Source: Bombyx mori | Taxonomy: Eukaryota; Arthropoda; Insecta; Lepidoptera; Bombycidae | DNA: 64,000 nt | NCBI RefSeq assembly: GCF_030269925.1 | Contig: NC_085110.1 | Location: forward strand, 9,796,001 to 9,860,000 | Direction of reading: 5' to 3' | Part shown: piece after piece, positions 40,801 through 55,800 of the stretch | Position numbering within the stretch: the stretch's first letter is position 1 | Layout: every line of letters starts with the position of its first letter | Position numbers and translations under genes: made by a program | Notes under the pieces: model-generated | The model's input: the letters and a program-made list of their open reading frames with translations, nothing else | What the model was told of the DNA's origin: nothing | Databases searched by the model: none

Positions 40801-43800
40801 GTGCTTGTTGACGCATAGGATGTGGAGCGGGGGAAAGACCTTACCTTCACTGCTGTTTCTTTGCGGGTACATAAATGAAATATGAAGATTCAAAAACATT
40901 TATGTTTTGCTTAAAAAAGTTAGGTATTTAGCTTATTTTGAGGTAGTTTAATATCGCCGCTACCAGCCCAAGATCGATTCCCTTGAACTAAATTATTTTA
41001 AAAGGAAACCCCAAATTTGTTAGAATAATGATGGTCAGATCCTCTTAGACATTTAGCAGAAGAAAGTTAACTAAGTTATTCTTCTTTTCTTTATGACTAG
41101 TTTGTAGTTTTATTTACTTTGGAGCTTGCCAGAAGCTGAGTTTAATCATTCATGACAGACAAAAAAGAATAGAAATTAAAAGATGGGCTACATACGTTCC
41201 AAGATAACCATTGTCGTAAATGTATTATTATTCCTCCGTTAATGTTTAGCATTATTAAGCCGTCGTGGCCTAAAGGATAAGACGTCCGTTGCATTCGTAC
41301 ATATGTAGCGATGCAACGGTGTTCGAATCCCGCAGGCGGATACCAATTTTTCTAATAAAATACGTACTTAACAAATGTTCACGACTGACTTCCACGGTGA
41401 AGGTATAGCATCGTGTAATAAAAAAGCAAACCCGCAAAATTATAATTTGCGTAATTACTGGTGGTAGGACCTCTTGTGATTCCGCACGTGTAGGTATCAC
41501 AATCCCGCCTATTTCTGCCGTGAAGCAGTATTGCGTTTCGGTTTGAAGCGTGGGGGGCAGCCGTTGTAACTATACTGAGACCTTAGAATTTATATCTCAA
41601 AGTGGGTGGCATTTACGTTGTAGATGTTTATGGGCTCCAGTAACCACTTAACACCAGGTGGGCTGTGAGCTCGTCCACCCATATAAGCAATAAAAAATAA
41701 ATAAAAAGGTTCATATATATATTTATTTTTATCTACAGGGGTAACCGTGAGCGGCTGGGAGTATTGGTGGCTGCATACATGCACTATTCCGCTATATGCG
41801 GCGCGCCGGAACACGCTCTCGACAGGTACGCCATGAGGCGGTATCTGGACGATCGCGTGCCCACCTTCCATCTGCCTTCCAACAAACGGTAATTATATTT
41901 ACTTTATCACACAATAGTGAGAACCGACGACTCTTGTAATAATCGTGAGATATGATACGCAAATTAACACGTCATTTCGGATCTTCCCGATCCACTATCG
42001 GTGCTTTTAGGCACCCCAAGCACCGGTCAACGTAATTTAACCCACAGACACAGCCCACTGAGTTTCGCATCGAATCTTCTCAGTGGGTCGCGTTTCCGAT
42101 CCAGTGGTAGATTCTGCGCGCTAGTGTTAGAAACGTCCTCAGGTTAGATCCCCGTGAGTTCACCTATACGCTCGGTGATGATGCTATAACCCTCTAAGGA
42201 ACCAACTTAGGTAGAAAAAAAATGCAACTTTCATTTGTTGAACATGCTCGCGTGCCGACTGACGTGCGTTGATTTTCACCTTAAATTGTTAGTGTACAGT
42301 GGGCGCGAGTTGCTTACTTATTGAATTATTTTTCGGTGACTCTTAATATACTCAATATGTTTTATAATGATATTGGGTATTCCAGAATAAATAAACAATA
42401 AAAGAATTAATTGCGTTTTCTGTTATATGTATAATGAGAAAACAACATTTAAAGCCCTTAATATAATAAAATTAATATTTTTAAACAAACTGAACTTTCT
42501 TTTTACTGAATGTCAAACTTAACTGAATTACATATAAGAAAAATCCTTTTTAGAAAACTAAAGAGTTTTAGACTATGAAAGTTTTTCTTTACATATATTA
42601 GCGATAAACATAGTGTCACAGGATTTTACTAGTGTTATCTATTTGGACAGGTACATAGACACGTTCGCGGGCCTGTTGGCGGGACAGATCCGAGTGAACG
42701 CGGCGCCGCTGCAACTCACGCACGTGAGCGTGGCGGGCTCACTCGCCACGCCGTCCGCACCAACCATCGCCTTCCTCAAGATCTACGAGAACTTTGTATG
42801 CGTCTATACTTCGGGTTCGTACAATTTATTTTAATCAGCAGCCGCTCCTGTGTGGACTTTCTCTATCTTCTCTCAAGATTTAGCTAGGCTTACACACGAG
42901 CCCCCGACCCGAGGTGTCCGCGACCTGAAAATAATGTAACTTTTTAAACAAAATTTAGTAATATAATTTTATATAAATTTTATATAGTAGATACTTATAA
43001 TCTATGAAAAATTAATGCACCCAAAAAATATATACATATGTACATTTAGGGAGAGAGAGAGAATGGTTTATTGTACACCAAAAATAAATAAAAATGTAAA
43101 ATATATGTACAATGCTACATTAAAAGTACAAAGTAAAATGCATAGAATAATCCTACCAATAATGTCAGAAAACTATGTCAGTGATTTAATTATTATTAAA
43201 TTACGTGACGAAGTGTACTGGGCCTCATCTAATGAATTTGCCACGGTACTCTCGGATGATATAGCTGCGCCACTAGGCATAGTTCAGTTATTTGATCCAA
43301 AATGTTTACAAATCATACACACAACCCTCCTCTTCTATAATTCTCTCTGTTAGTGAACCTGTGTTAAAATTATTACTTTTATTTTTAAGCGTCTGCCGCA
43401 CCAGATATTCATACATTCATACATTTACATAATTAAACAATGGTTTTTTGACCTACTTCTTTTTATCTTAGCATAAATTCTAATGTGACTTAATTCCTTT
43501 GCTTCAGGCTTGTACATGGTGAACGGCGGCGGTTGGACGGTGGGGGTGGGGCGGCTGTCCCTTCGCGGCGATGTGTGTGTGCGCGCGTACCGACGCCCCG
43601 CACACACGCACGGACAGACGCACCGCCATCTTGTGTTCGCGTGTCAGTTCCATACGTGCGCCGTCGCCGATCATACGCTCTCCTTCACTAAGCAACACCT
43701 TGATCACGCTGCGCACGGTAATTTTTGACTGTTTATTTTTTCCCACTAGGTAGATAAATTTGCGACTGACCTGATACTGATTATCGTAATTAATGGACAA

Positions 43801-46800
43801 CGGTAGTGAGATGAGAACAACAAACCTCTGCTTATCGCTGGCAAATCAATATTTTATAAAATTAAACATTTTTGACATCAAAGTTTGATATCAAATATAT
43901 ATTTTTTAAATAAAACCACTGAGGTGTGAAAATTAAGACAATGGTCTTAAGACACTGGTCTTAGTTTTTATGTTCTTAGTTACTTACATAGTTCTAGCAT
44001 TTATGTTCTTCTCTATTAGAGCTTTCATACTGGATCCTTTTTTTTTAGAATAGACCAGTAGAATAGACTGTTATGAAGCTATAAAAGAATTTGGTTTGTT
44101 GCGTAGATCCGTCGTTTCCGAGTGATGGTGCAGTAGAGTTGGTGTTCGCTCGCGGTGACGGTGCGACAGGAGCGGCCCCATCAGCGCCCGCTCCTACACC
44201 CGCAGCCCCTCTCCGCGCAGCACCGGACGCGCTCGCGCGTGCTGACTCGCTCGAACATCTCCGGCCGCTCTCTACGCTCACCGATGACGACCCTGGTCAG
44301 TACACACATATAACATAATTACCCTTAATTTGTAATTCTCAGCCGAACCTCTAAGAGGTTTCCGCGGCTAGTGGGCTAGGGAGTGGCTGGAGATGTCTAA
44401 GGCCCACCCACTAAGCGATAATACTCCACTCTCACTCTACGCCCGAGACAAAACCCGGGCCAATTAGGGAATTTCCGCTGTTCAACCAGACGTAACATAA
44501 TTTCCTACTAAAGGGACTGTTTTTTTTAATAATAAAAAAAATACGCATTAAAATAAACACCGAAAACTGTTGTATTGTAAAATGTTAATATCTATCTTCT
44601 ATATATAAAAATGAATTGCTGTTGTTAGTCTCGCTAAAACTCGAGAACGGCTGTACCGATTTGGCTAATTTTGGTCTTGAATTATTCGTGGAAGTCCAGA
44701 GAAGGTTTAAAAGGTAGATAAATATGAAAATGCTCGGAATTAAATAAAAATAACAATTTTGTTTTTCCTTTGATGAGTCCCCCGTCGCATGGATTCCTTT
44801 TGTTTGTTTTAAGTTTATTTTATACAAAAGTTTAGGTCTTTTATTTATCGGTTGAGGCACTACGAAGTCTGTCAGGTCAGCTAGTTTGTCTTATAAAAAT
44901 CTGTCACTTTTAGATGTTTTCCCTATTTTGCATAGACTCAAATGCAGTTCTAAAAAACTGGCAAATAGTGAGTGATTGGTAATTTTTAACAAATAGGATT
45001 AACACGAAAACATTCATTGACTTGACTACCCAATTGCTTTTGATTTGATTCACGATATGATATTATACATAAATACTAGATCAAAACTGTTTACACAACT
45101 GTTGCAAGGGAATCGTTGATCTTGGCCATTAGTTCCGATAATTCATAATGTTTTCGAAGATATATCAGACTCGTTACGTATTTGAAAATCAAAAGGTTTT
45201 TACAGTTTTGTTTTCTTTATATCTTGTTTAAATTTACATTCTTTTCTAATAATATTTCTTGTGTCAGAGATATTGTTTTTTACCAACGGACTAATATCCA
45301 TGGGCGCTACATACATTTATTTTTGAACTAACAATATATTCGAACGACTCTTTGATCATACGAATTAGTTCCTTATATTTTGTAATTATCTATTTTATTT
45401 TGAGGTTCTTAATAGCTTAACTAGTGGTCCATTTATTATGAGTTAAATTTCGTAACGGCTTAGCAATCATAAGCATTGGTTTCTCTTCAAAAACACCCTT
45501 CAATTTATCGCGTTTTTTCCTTCCTTTTTAGTGACCTAAGTGGTTACCGGAGCCCATAGACATCTACAAATTAAATGCCGACACTTACCTTGAGATATGA
45601 ATTCTAAAGATCTCAGTATAGTCACAACGTCTGCCCCACCCTTCAAACCGAAACGCATTACTGCTTCACGGCAGAAATAGGCAGGGTGGTGGTACCTACC
45701 CGTGCTGACTCACAAGACGTCCTACCACCAGTAAACATGACTTTATGGTTTTTTGATGGCGCTAACCTGACGTCTGCTAACACTAGCCCTACCAAGAGCA
45801 GTGCTTCGCAGAAACTACCGCCGGATCGAAACGCGACCCACTGAGATGATCCGGCGAGAAACTCAGTGGGCTGTGTCTGAGGGAGACAGTTATCGCCATT
45901 GGTTTTTGTTAAATGAGAAATGATTTTTTTACTAACTACAGTTGTAGTTTACATTATAGAGTTTAAGTTGAGTTTGAGTTGAAACAATTATAGATAAATG
46001 ATTCAGTAATATGAATTGTTTCAGTAATAAGTTTCATATACTATAATTATAGTGTATAGAGATAGTACCCATCCCGTTTGCCTTGTGTTTTGTGATCTTT
46101 ACTAGTGTACCACTGCTTCGGTTCGCGTTCTGTGGTAGTATTTTTATTAAAGACATTTAGTTTAGACAATTTGGACATTAAGACAGTTTTATTATTTGTA
46201 AATCATTCTGGTATTCGTAACGCAGGAGAAAATCCTTGTTTATTACAGTTGAAACCGGAACGCTTGTTTTGTTTTTTCTTAATTCTTAATTCGTAAACGT
46301 TCGATAATGTGCGTTTTATAATTTTTATCAAGAAAAAGAAAGACGTTACGAATTCGATTGAACAAACAAGTTTTTAATTAAAAGAATACGCCAATATAAA
46401 TATTAAAAACGACTTCCTTGAACACAAATATCGCAATTTATTAACGCGAGTCACGTAACTTAATTAATTAAAATATATTTTTGTTTCTCAACCTGAATAA
46501 AAGCGGAAAGGTCTCATCAATATCAAACAAATATCTCTTGATTCATATCACTAAATTGAATTATACTATACATGTGTTTTTGTATCTCACAGTGCTAGTT
46601 ATTAATTATTAAAACCGTTCGTGATGTACAAAGTGTTCATGATGAAGAAATAACATCTCGAAATGCAAGTTTTTTGTTTTCATTGTGGTCTCGACCTCAA
46701 GACGAATGTTGTGCGGCTTAAAGACTTCCCGTGTATTTTCAATCCTACAGACACGTCTAAAATTTTCGAATTAAATTTCTAACGTGAAACAATAAGTATA

Positions 46801-49800
46801 ACAGCAGCCATGACTATAATACCAAATGGAAATTCCTTGAAAATTCTTATGGTTGTTAGCGATATTTTTTATTCACGACATGTCCGTGGACTTGGAAAAC
46901 CACTTAATGTCTATGAACTTTTCCACGTATATGGCAATACAAAAATAGAATTCAGAGCATGATAGTTTATTAGAATTCGGTCTTCAGTTAACATGTTGTA
47001 GATTAGCCTCAAAATCATTTGTCAGCATAATGACTCGAGAGCCGTGATGCAGGCGGATCGCGGTGTCTCTGCAGGTGCTATTCTATTTCGGTATGGATGC
47101 GGCCGGCGCGCCGCCCGCCCAGTCGTCGACCGCTGCCCGGCTCGGCACGCGCCTCCTTTCATACATACCGGAATATAATTTAAAAAAAAAAAACGAGGAT
47201 CACATTGTAATACAATATAAGTTTCCGCCGCCCGCCCAGTCGTCGATTGCTGCGCGGCCCGGCACACACCTCCTTTAATCTTTAATACACATCGGAATAT
47301 ATTTGAAAAAAAAAAAAAAAAAAAAAAAAACGAATATCCCATTGTAATACAATATCAGTTTCCTAAGTGAAAAAAGTGGTAGTGTTTGAACAGTGAAATT
47401 TTAATTAAATTATACGTGTGTGTGAAAACTGCTTGATCGACTTTGAAACTACGTGAGTTCGGAAATTAAAATAATGGTGACGTTAAAATAACGAATTTAA
47501 AAAAAATTGTAGCAACATAATAGCTAACATAATTATTAATAAATGACATGTTAAAAACAGTTACATGTACAGTGGTTTTAAGATAATTAATTTAAACTTC
47601 TTTTTTATATTATATAAACATTCATCGAATAAGTAGTTGTAACAGTAAACAAATTTAATCATCCTTCACATTATAGGTACTGCGTACTACCTAAATGACT
47701 AGGTCATTATTTAACATAGAACCAAATTTAATTTAGAAGTACTCCGAGTCATTAACCTAGTTCTATCGCGTTAACGTCGCGCGGCCGATATACCTACATC
47801 AAAAGATACGTTACCTACCAAATTATTGCAAAAAGTGAAAAATAGCTATATTTCATCCCATATCATCTCATCTCATTTCATTTAATTTCATCCCAGCTGA
47901 TTAATGTCTCAAATTAATCATCTTCATTTCAAATCACTCCATATTATCATTTTTCATAAAAATAGCACTATAAATTAAAATAAGACATTACCTAAAGATC
48001 TTAGTTACCAGGTCATAAAATCCCTCAAAAAATATATTTTTTTGATAAGAATTGTAAACAAATCGTACAGTTGTTGATGTTACATGTTGATGATACAGTG
48101 TAATGGGTATTATTTATGAGACAGCAGATTTATACTAATTTTCATTGGATCGTGTCCCCGCCTACGGTTCGTTTGAACAATGGACTGAATTAGTGGTAAT
48201 GCCGTTTGAGATCCGATTTGGTCATTCGCGGCGCCTGACCGCTAATTGAGTAGTGTGTCGAATCGTAATGCATGTCCAGTATACTTGACAGCTCTGCCCT
48301 TAGGGTCGCAACGATTCGTCACACATTTTCTTCTGCTCGGAGTTCGAATATTTATTTTAAGGACACTCTTAATGTGGAGTGCTATTGTGAACGAAAAAGG
48401 TTACTTAAAACATTCTCGTGTGTCCTGCTATTTCATTTAAGCTTTAGAAAAAAAAAACAATAAAGTACGTATTTTGCTTAAAATAATTTTCAGAAATTGG
48501 CACAAACATATACTATAACTAGGTTGTCCTAGTACTTTTCTTATAAATTCCAGATCTCTAGATACATCGACTTGGGTTGTACGAATCAATCCCAAAATTT
48601 CTAACAACAATTTTTGAATAAAAAAATATCAAATATAAATCAAAATACATTTTGAAAATAGGTCGTAGAAATATAAAACTGGAATTAATCACAATTTGAA
48701 ATAATAAATTTTAAAAATTAAAAACATATCGAGAGATATACATAGTAAAAATATAAACACCGGTATTTCTTTTTCACACACTCGATATTCAAAATAGTTT
48801 TCAAGAAAGTTCTCGACAACTTTGAAAAATAGATAAAAATCAGATGGAGGCTCACAGAGTTTCTTTTGAGTGTTGTTCTTTTAACTTTATTATATGTATT
48901 ACACTAAGTCAGCTATCAAGCTCACGGCCCTGATTTTGTCATTACTGAAGTTCTTCAAGGTCATAACAATGTCTCGCTGTCCAGCTTTAGTTGAGGTGGT
49001 CAAGTATCAATTTTCTTGTATAACGGCCATCCCACCTTTTAAGCTGTAACGTATGACTGCTTATCAGTAGAACCATTCCAGGTGATGGTATACGTACGTA
49101 CTTACGTAAATTTAGGGTTGACAATTTACAAGTTGCGTACTGTAAATTAAAGCTATGAGTGTCGTAATCCATATTTCGACATCTTGAAAGGCGAGACCAT
49201 CATCTCACTGCTGCCTTTTAATCTTTCTAGTTGTTCCCAATGTGTTTGTCATTATGTCAACAGTTGCTGGCGGTAGTCTTGCGAACTGCCCTCTTACGAC
49301 ATTAACTTGCTTTACCCTCCTGTCCAAAAATCTCCGTGCTCTAAAGCCCTCCCTAAAATGGCTCAATTCAATTTGCCCAAATCAATAAATCATGCGGGCT
49401 CAGCTTAGTTAAACCATTTAATCTAATTGAGTAATCACTGTATTACTATGAAATAAGAACATCAGTTCATATAATATTACTCATAATATATGGAAATCAT
49501 TGTGATTTTAACGAATAAATGCTAATTAATAATATTCTCTATTGAAATGCTCACTATATTTTAAAATTAATATATTTTTCCGTAGTAAGATTATCTCAGG
49601 CCACGAAACCGTACAACATTCCTCTGTGGTCCGATAAGGGTCTTGTGTATAATAAATATATTGTTATGTGCTCGCGGTTTCACACGCGAGGCATGTTTAC
49701 AATGACGTCATCCAGACATAACTTGAGATGCGGTCGCATCGGACTCACCACGATCAATTAATTACGCTTGTTGGAAACACTGTCAACTCAAATTCAATTT

Positions 49801-52800
49801 AACGATCATCAGATTGTTTAAATGTTATCAATATCAAATCGGCGGTCCTGTCGTCAACATGACGATTTTATGTCTATTAAATACATTCATATAGTAACAT
49901 GACTATTATTATGTCACTGTACTCGTCGAAATTATCGACAACGACGTGCGAACTACCCCACCACTAGACACAACCCACTGAGTTTCTCGGCGGGTCTTCT
50001 CAGTGGGTCGCGATTCCGATCCGGTGGTAGATTCAGTGAAATACTATAATGTTAGCTATTCTTTAAGGTTGAGCCCGTGAGCTCACTTACTGGCTTGCGT
50101 GAAATTGGAATAGCACCTCAGACTACTACGATTAAGCGGGGGGAAAAATTATACAAAGCATGAAATATATTTTTCAAAATCATTCAATGAAGTGGGTCTG
50201 CAAAAGCCGTTATCAGATATGAGCTGTGCGTGCAAACTTGCATCTGCAGTGTGACTTCATTCGGTGTAACTTTATCGAGGCTAACTCCGAGCTTTCATTA
50301 CTGATGGACAGTCAACACGCCGGTCATGTCCGTTACAGACGTGCATTTGTGTCCTCTAGTTTGAACCTAAATTATAAGCTAATAAAATCGTAAACAACTT
50401 TATCTTAAAGTGGATTTAAAAAAAGAAAACACACTCCACTTTGCAACTTGCTGCTTTGGAATGAAGGTAACTTTAATAACCACCCAAACGAGTTTTAAAA
50501 AAGAACTAAAACCGAATTTCTTTAAAACGATAAAAGACCAAAACTGGTTGCGTATGCGAATTTAGTTTAACGATAGCCAAACTAGCAGTGTTGAATAATA
50601 ATTTGTGGCTTAGTTTCTGAGAAACATGAGGTAGAGCGGGCGCGATGACATCAGAGCGGCCCCGGCTTGCTGCCACCACGCGCACACACACACACACCTT
50701 TTCACTAATACAAGAACGACCATCGAGAAACCATTTTGTTTCTCGTTAACAAATCTAATTAAAAAGCAAATGGTTTCAAGAACATTTCAAAATCTTCGGG
50801 ATCTCCAATTAGGTTTTATTTATTTATTTCGAAACCAATTATACATATTCTTATACATTTCATTCGTATATGAAAAGATTAATATATGTAGTTTAAAAAA
50901 AAAAAACAATGCTTGATGTTTGTCTGAAAATAGTATATAGTTATTATAAATCGAAAACGTCTTAAATTTCATTTAAAATAATTTTGTTTAAAGAAACATA
51001 TAAAAAATCCTATAATAAACATATTATTACGACCGCAGATGTGCTTGTTTATGTTCAGAAACGGTTTTATTTTGTTTCCAAGCAAAACGAGTGTACCTGT
51101 GATATTATGACATATCCTGTCTTTCGGTCACGCTCATTTTGCTTTGTTAATGAAGTCAACGAATCAACTCATGCTACGCTGTTCTTGATTATTAAAGCCA
51201 TCAATCACCCAAGCTTGAAGCTTTTGAGAATCCTTCAGTATATTTCACGATTGAACCAGCCGAAAGAGATCTACTGCTGAAGAATTGCCTCTTTATACAG
51301 ATTTAATCTGTACGATTTCAAATTTAGAATATTGTGATTTAGCAGTAAAGCTGAGCTGAAACTAATAATCGTTATTGTCTGACAAAAACGTTCTTAGGCA
51401 CTTAGAAATAACAAATCTAAAACCAACTAGGGCATTTACATTGTAACAATGTTGTCATATTATTTTCTAATATCACTACATTTTAAGAGTGATGTAAACG
51501 TTTAAAAATTCTTAAAAACTACTTAAGTTGGGAGCGGTATTACCTTAATTAAATCTGGGCACACCTACACCACAAATGGGCATTGTGAGTATCAAAATCT
51601 GTGAGCAACCCAGCTTAGTTGTCAAGAATCATAAGGAGACCGAATGCTGGAATAAGAACAATGTTCCACGAATTCGACGTGTTCAATATTCAGTCTAACA
51701 ACTGAGAGAAGACTGAAATCGGCACTCTTTAAGACTCTCACTCCCGCTTTTCATGCCATGCACATGCCATAGCCCCAGTTAAGCTTTGCGCGGGATTACG
51801 AAAATTTTAATGACGAAGCTCGAACTTCAATTCTGCAGATTCTTCCTGCAGCCAGCTAATGAAAGGATTCAAGTATGAATATGCTCCTCAGAGAGATACG
51901 TAAGCCACATAGAACATATATGTTATCCGCTTGAAAAACAAATAGGTAATGAAGAAAAAACCCTGCTGAAAAAAAAGCGATGCAATCTCTCAAGTTTTCA
52001 TCCCGTTTCTAATAGCCATAGTTTTCTAAACTTTTATGAGAGAAAAAATATGTCAAGTTGTTTTTTTTCATCTTAGAGAGAAATAATTAGCATTTTTTTT
52101 AACCAATCCAATTTCTATATGTCCCATGGAAAGTTGACATCAGTGATTAGGCAGGCAGCCAGTAACGAAGGTGTGAGACAAATCAGATAAACATAATTGA
52201 CTTAATGATTTGATCCCTATGGCTTATTAAAAAATTTGAAACATACGGTTCTATAAATTCCATTATAATTATGTACTATCAAAATTCTGAGTTTACGCGC
52301 TCATTTTAATTTGACATATCAGCTGGAATGCATTTAAATGTGCAATAATTGGAGAGAAACCTCAAATAATGTTGAATAGAAAAACAACAGTTAACAATGT
52401 TATTGTTTATGTTGAAATTTGTGCGGTGTGATGTGTTGGATTGATGCGGGACGCTGGGGCGCACATCCTCTTCCTGCCGCGGCCGCCGACACCTGCACGT
52501 TTCGTAACACTATAGTCCCTCGGCCGACGTTATTTTCGTTGACATCACAAAAATAACCACACGTCCCTTACTGTACGACAAACAGTCGCTGACGTTGATA
52601 TCTTTACACTAATTGCGTTATTGACAACATCGCATGCGTTCCCGATGCGATCGCCTATGAAAGTCGAACGCTGTAATTTCATCAGCGCCAAACATTCATG
52701 GAATGATGTAACAAATTGTATTTTTAACAAATTTAACTTTGATAAAAATCGTTTGGATTGTTAGTAATTTTCATTAACGTTTGGGAATACAAGTTAACAT

Positions 52801-55800
52801 TTGAGGCTGTCAGCGCAAAGGTGGCCTAAGCCTACCATAATGTGGAGATAATGAGGTCTGAATTTACCTTTACACTGCTTCGTAGGCCAAAATAATACGC
52901 GCAAAAATAATGATTAAAAAGTCATCTGTTATCTATGGGTGATGCTAGAGATAGGCCGCTTTTGCATCAACATTTATTACCTACGTTTTAAATAAATTGC
53001 AATATATAAGCACGAATATGAAAAATTGTGGGTTAAGTCACTTTTGCGTTGACGGCCTCTTTTAACATAGTATTGTAGAATGGTGTTTTTATTGGTCAAT
53101 GTTTGTTAAGAATCAAAACCTATAACCAAGATAACTGAGATATTCCATCAGATTACGGTATTCACTTCGTGACAGATAACGGGAAGGGAAACTATGCCTT
53201 TTTAGGATGCACCCAGACAACCTAGATCCCAACGTAACTGCATTAGCTGTATAAACAGTACAAACACAACATATGTGTACATGTTTCATCAATATGCGGT
53301 TTCATAGTGTTCTAATTCAAATAATCATATAGTCATTCACTTACAAAATGAACGCATTTGTGTAACATTTGTTCATTTTAAAACTTCAAACTGATTTTAA
53401 AAGTACTAGTGGCCCCGCAGTAGTCAAAATTCGACTATAATTAATTGAAATTATAAGTTTAAACATTATTATGGTTCTATTGTTAAACACTATTATAATT
53501 CGATAACATAATCACAGTATTCGTCAAAACTGCACTATAGATAGTAATATTAAAGACAAACAATATTAATCTATTCTCAATTGGACCACAGACTTTAAGC
53601 AATAACAAAAGTTTCCCAATTGACAGTAAACAAAGAGTATATTTTTATGTATGTGTTGTGTCAAATACACGGTAGTGTGTGTAATGCTTTTTTTATTGAT
53701 TTAATGTGTTTTTATGCATAATAAAAAAAAAATTATTAGCATCCTGCACTTCTTCTCTATATTCTCTATAAATGTGGGAAATTTCATACTCTTCCGTCCG
53801 GGCAATTTTCGTAAAAAATGGGTACAAAGTTTTTGTTTCACGTATTAATATATAGATTATAAACGAACATATTATACGTTTTGTACTACATAATATATAT
53901 TTCACGTTCCATCACCGTAACGTCGAAGCTCCTGCGGGTTATTAGAGCGGATCGAATTCAATTTAACATCACATTTGTTTTTAATTAAATCACTGTCGCT
54001 GTACACTGTACTTTAGTGCTTTATTGGTTCAATCAGTATTCGAGTTGTGTTGAAAGTTTTTTTCTTTTTTTTATTGCTTAGATGAGTGGACGAGCTCACA
54101 GCCCACCTGGTGTTAAGTGGTTACTGGAGCCCATAGATATCCACAACGTAAATGCGCCACCCACCTTGAGATATAAGTTCTAAGGTGTCTCAAGTATAGT
54201 TACAATGGCTGCCCCACCCTTCAAACCGAAACGCATTACTGCTTCACGGCAGAAATAGGCAGGGTGGTGGTACCTACCCGTGCGGACTCACAAAAGGTCC
54301 TACCACCAGTAATTACGCAAATTATAATTTTGCCGGTTTCATTTTTATTACACGATGCTGTTCCTTCACTGTGGAAGTCAATCGTGAAAGTTTGAGTACG
54401 TATCTTTATAATTTGGAACTTTGATATAGGTGAGAACAACGGCAGCGCCGAGGGATCAGGATCTGGCGGCGAGGCGGGAGAAAGCGCAGAGGGCGCACAC
54501 ACGTTCGGTCCTTTGGACGGGTCCATATACGCGCGAGTGGTGCGAGGGGGAGGCGGCGGTCCGTCCCCCCCGTTGAGCGCGTCCATGGACTCGGGCATTT
54601 CGTCGGCGGGGCGGCGTGCGGCGCCCAGCCCACCCGACGAGCTGGACGCGCTGCTCGGCGACATGCTGCGCACGGTGAGCGCGCTGCCGGACCTACCGCA
54701 CTCGCACTCCGACCGCCCGACCGACATACCGTACCACGCGCGCGCAGACTCCGCGCCCTTCACCTACGGAGCGCCCGGCCTTCGTCCTGGCATGCTGCGT
54801 GCCTCCAACCGTCTCGCCAGCCCCGACCTGGTGAGGCGAGCCCTAGGATCTGATACTAATTATCAGCCCATCGAGGATGATGACGACGAACGTACCGTCA
54901 CTCCGGAGCCATCGCCGAGAGCTCCTCTGTCTCCGCTGACGCTTCGAAAGTTCACGCACGAGGATGTCATCACTACTACAACCACCGCGACCTTACCGCC
55001 GCCCTCCTCTCCCGCTCGGAACGGCAGGTGAGTAATTAATGTTGTTCATTGTGATAACTATAAGTCAATCACGTGTTTTTTTTTTTTAAACCATCGTACA
55101 TTAATCACATAAATAAAATATCTTAGATATTCATTAAAACACTTTTATTGGAATCTGGAACGGAGTTTTCGGAACTGAATTTTTAAACTCACTTTTAATT
55201 GTAGTATCACTATCAAACACGGTAAATGTATGATGTGCTGATCATGTAGCTCCAACAAACCTAACAGAATATTTAAATTACTCCTAATGGACCCATACAG
55301 ACTGGGCTCGTAAGATATGTTTTAAGGGCTCTAAATCGTGATTATTCTGACCTACTTATTGTTCTTATTAGAATCTAATTTATAGTCTAGATTTGAGTGA
55401 AATAATTTTATATATTGCAATTTCCGTGTTTGCTAAGCAAAATCAAAAGATACAAGACTATTTAGAAAACAGTTTGATATCAACTTAGACTTATTTCAAT
55501 ATTATCGATATTATGTACTTCCTGTAGGCGAGACCTCGCGCCGCCCACAAATGTAGGTACATACTTGTTTACATACGTCAACAAACAACTTCTCGAACTT
55601 TGCGAAGTTTTAGCAAAATCTATTTCAGTTCCGATAGCATAAATACGAACCAAAAACAAATGCACGCGAATTCACCTGTAGACTGTTCATTATCATCTTT
55701 AGTTTAGTTTATCTTTGCTTTACGAACGTGCTTCCAAATATGTATTATTAAATGTGAACGCGAATAATATCTACAAAAAAAACAATATTTTTTAATCCAA

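Noticed and set aside
43015..43353. 112-codon ORF as a separate gene
   Set aside because: It lies in an intron of the C2 region, has no recognised domain, and its start looks like retroposon sequence.
47022..47342. 106-codon minus-strand ORF with poly-Phe
   Set aside because: It is produced by the A-runs and the tandem duplication.
54236..54763. 175-codon ORF on the minus strand
   Set aside because: It is the antisense of the tensin linker exon and a Bm1 SINE.
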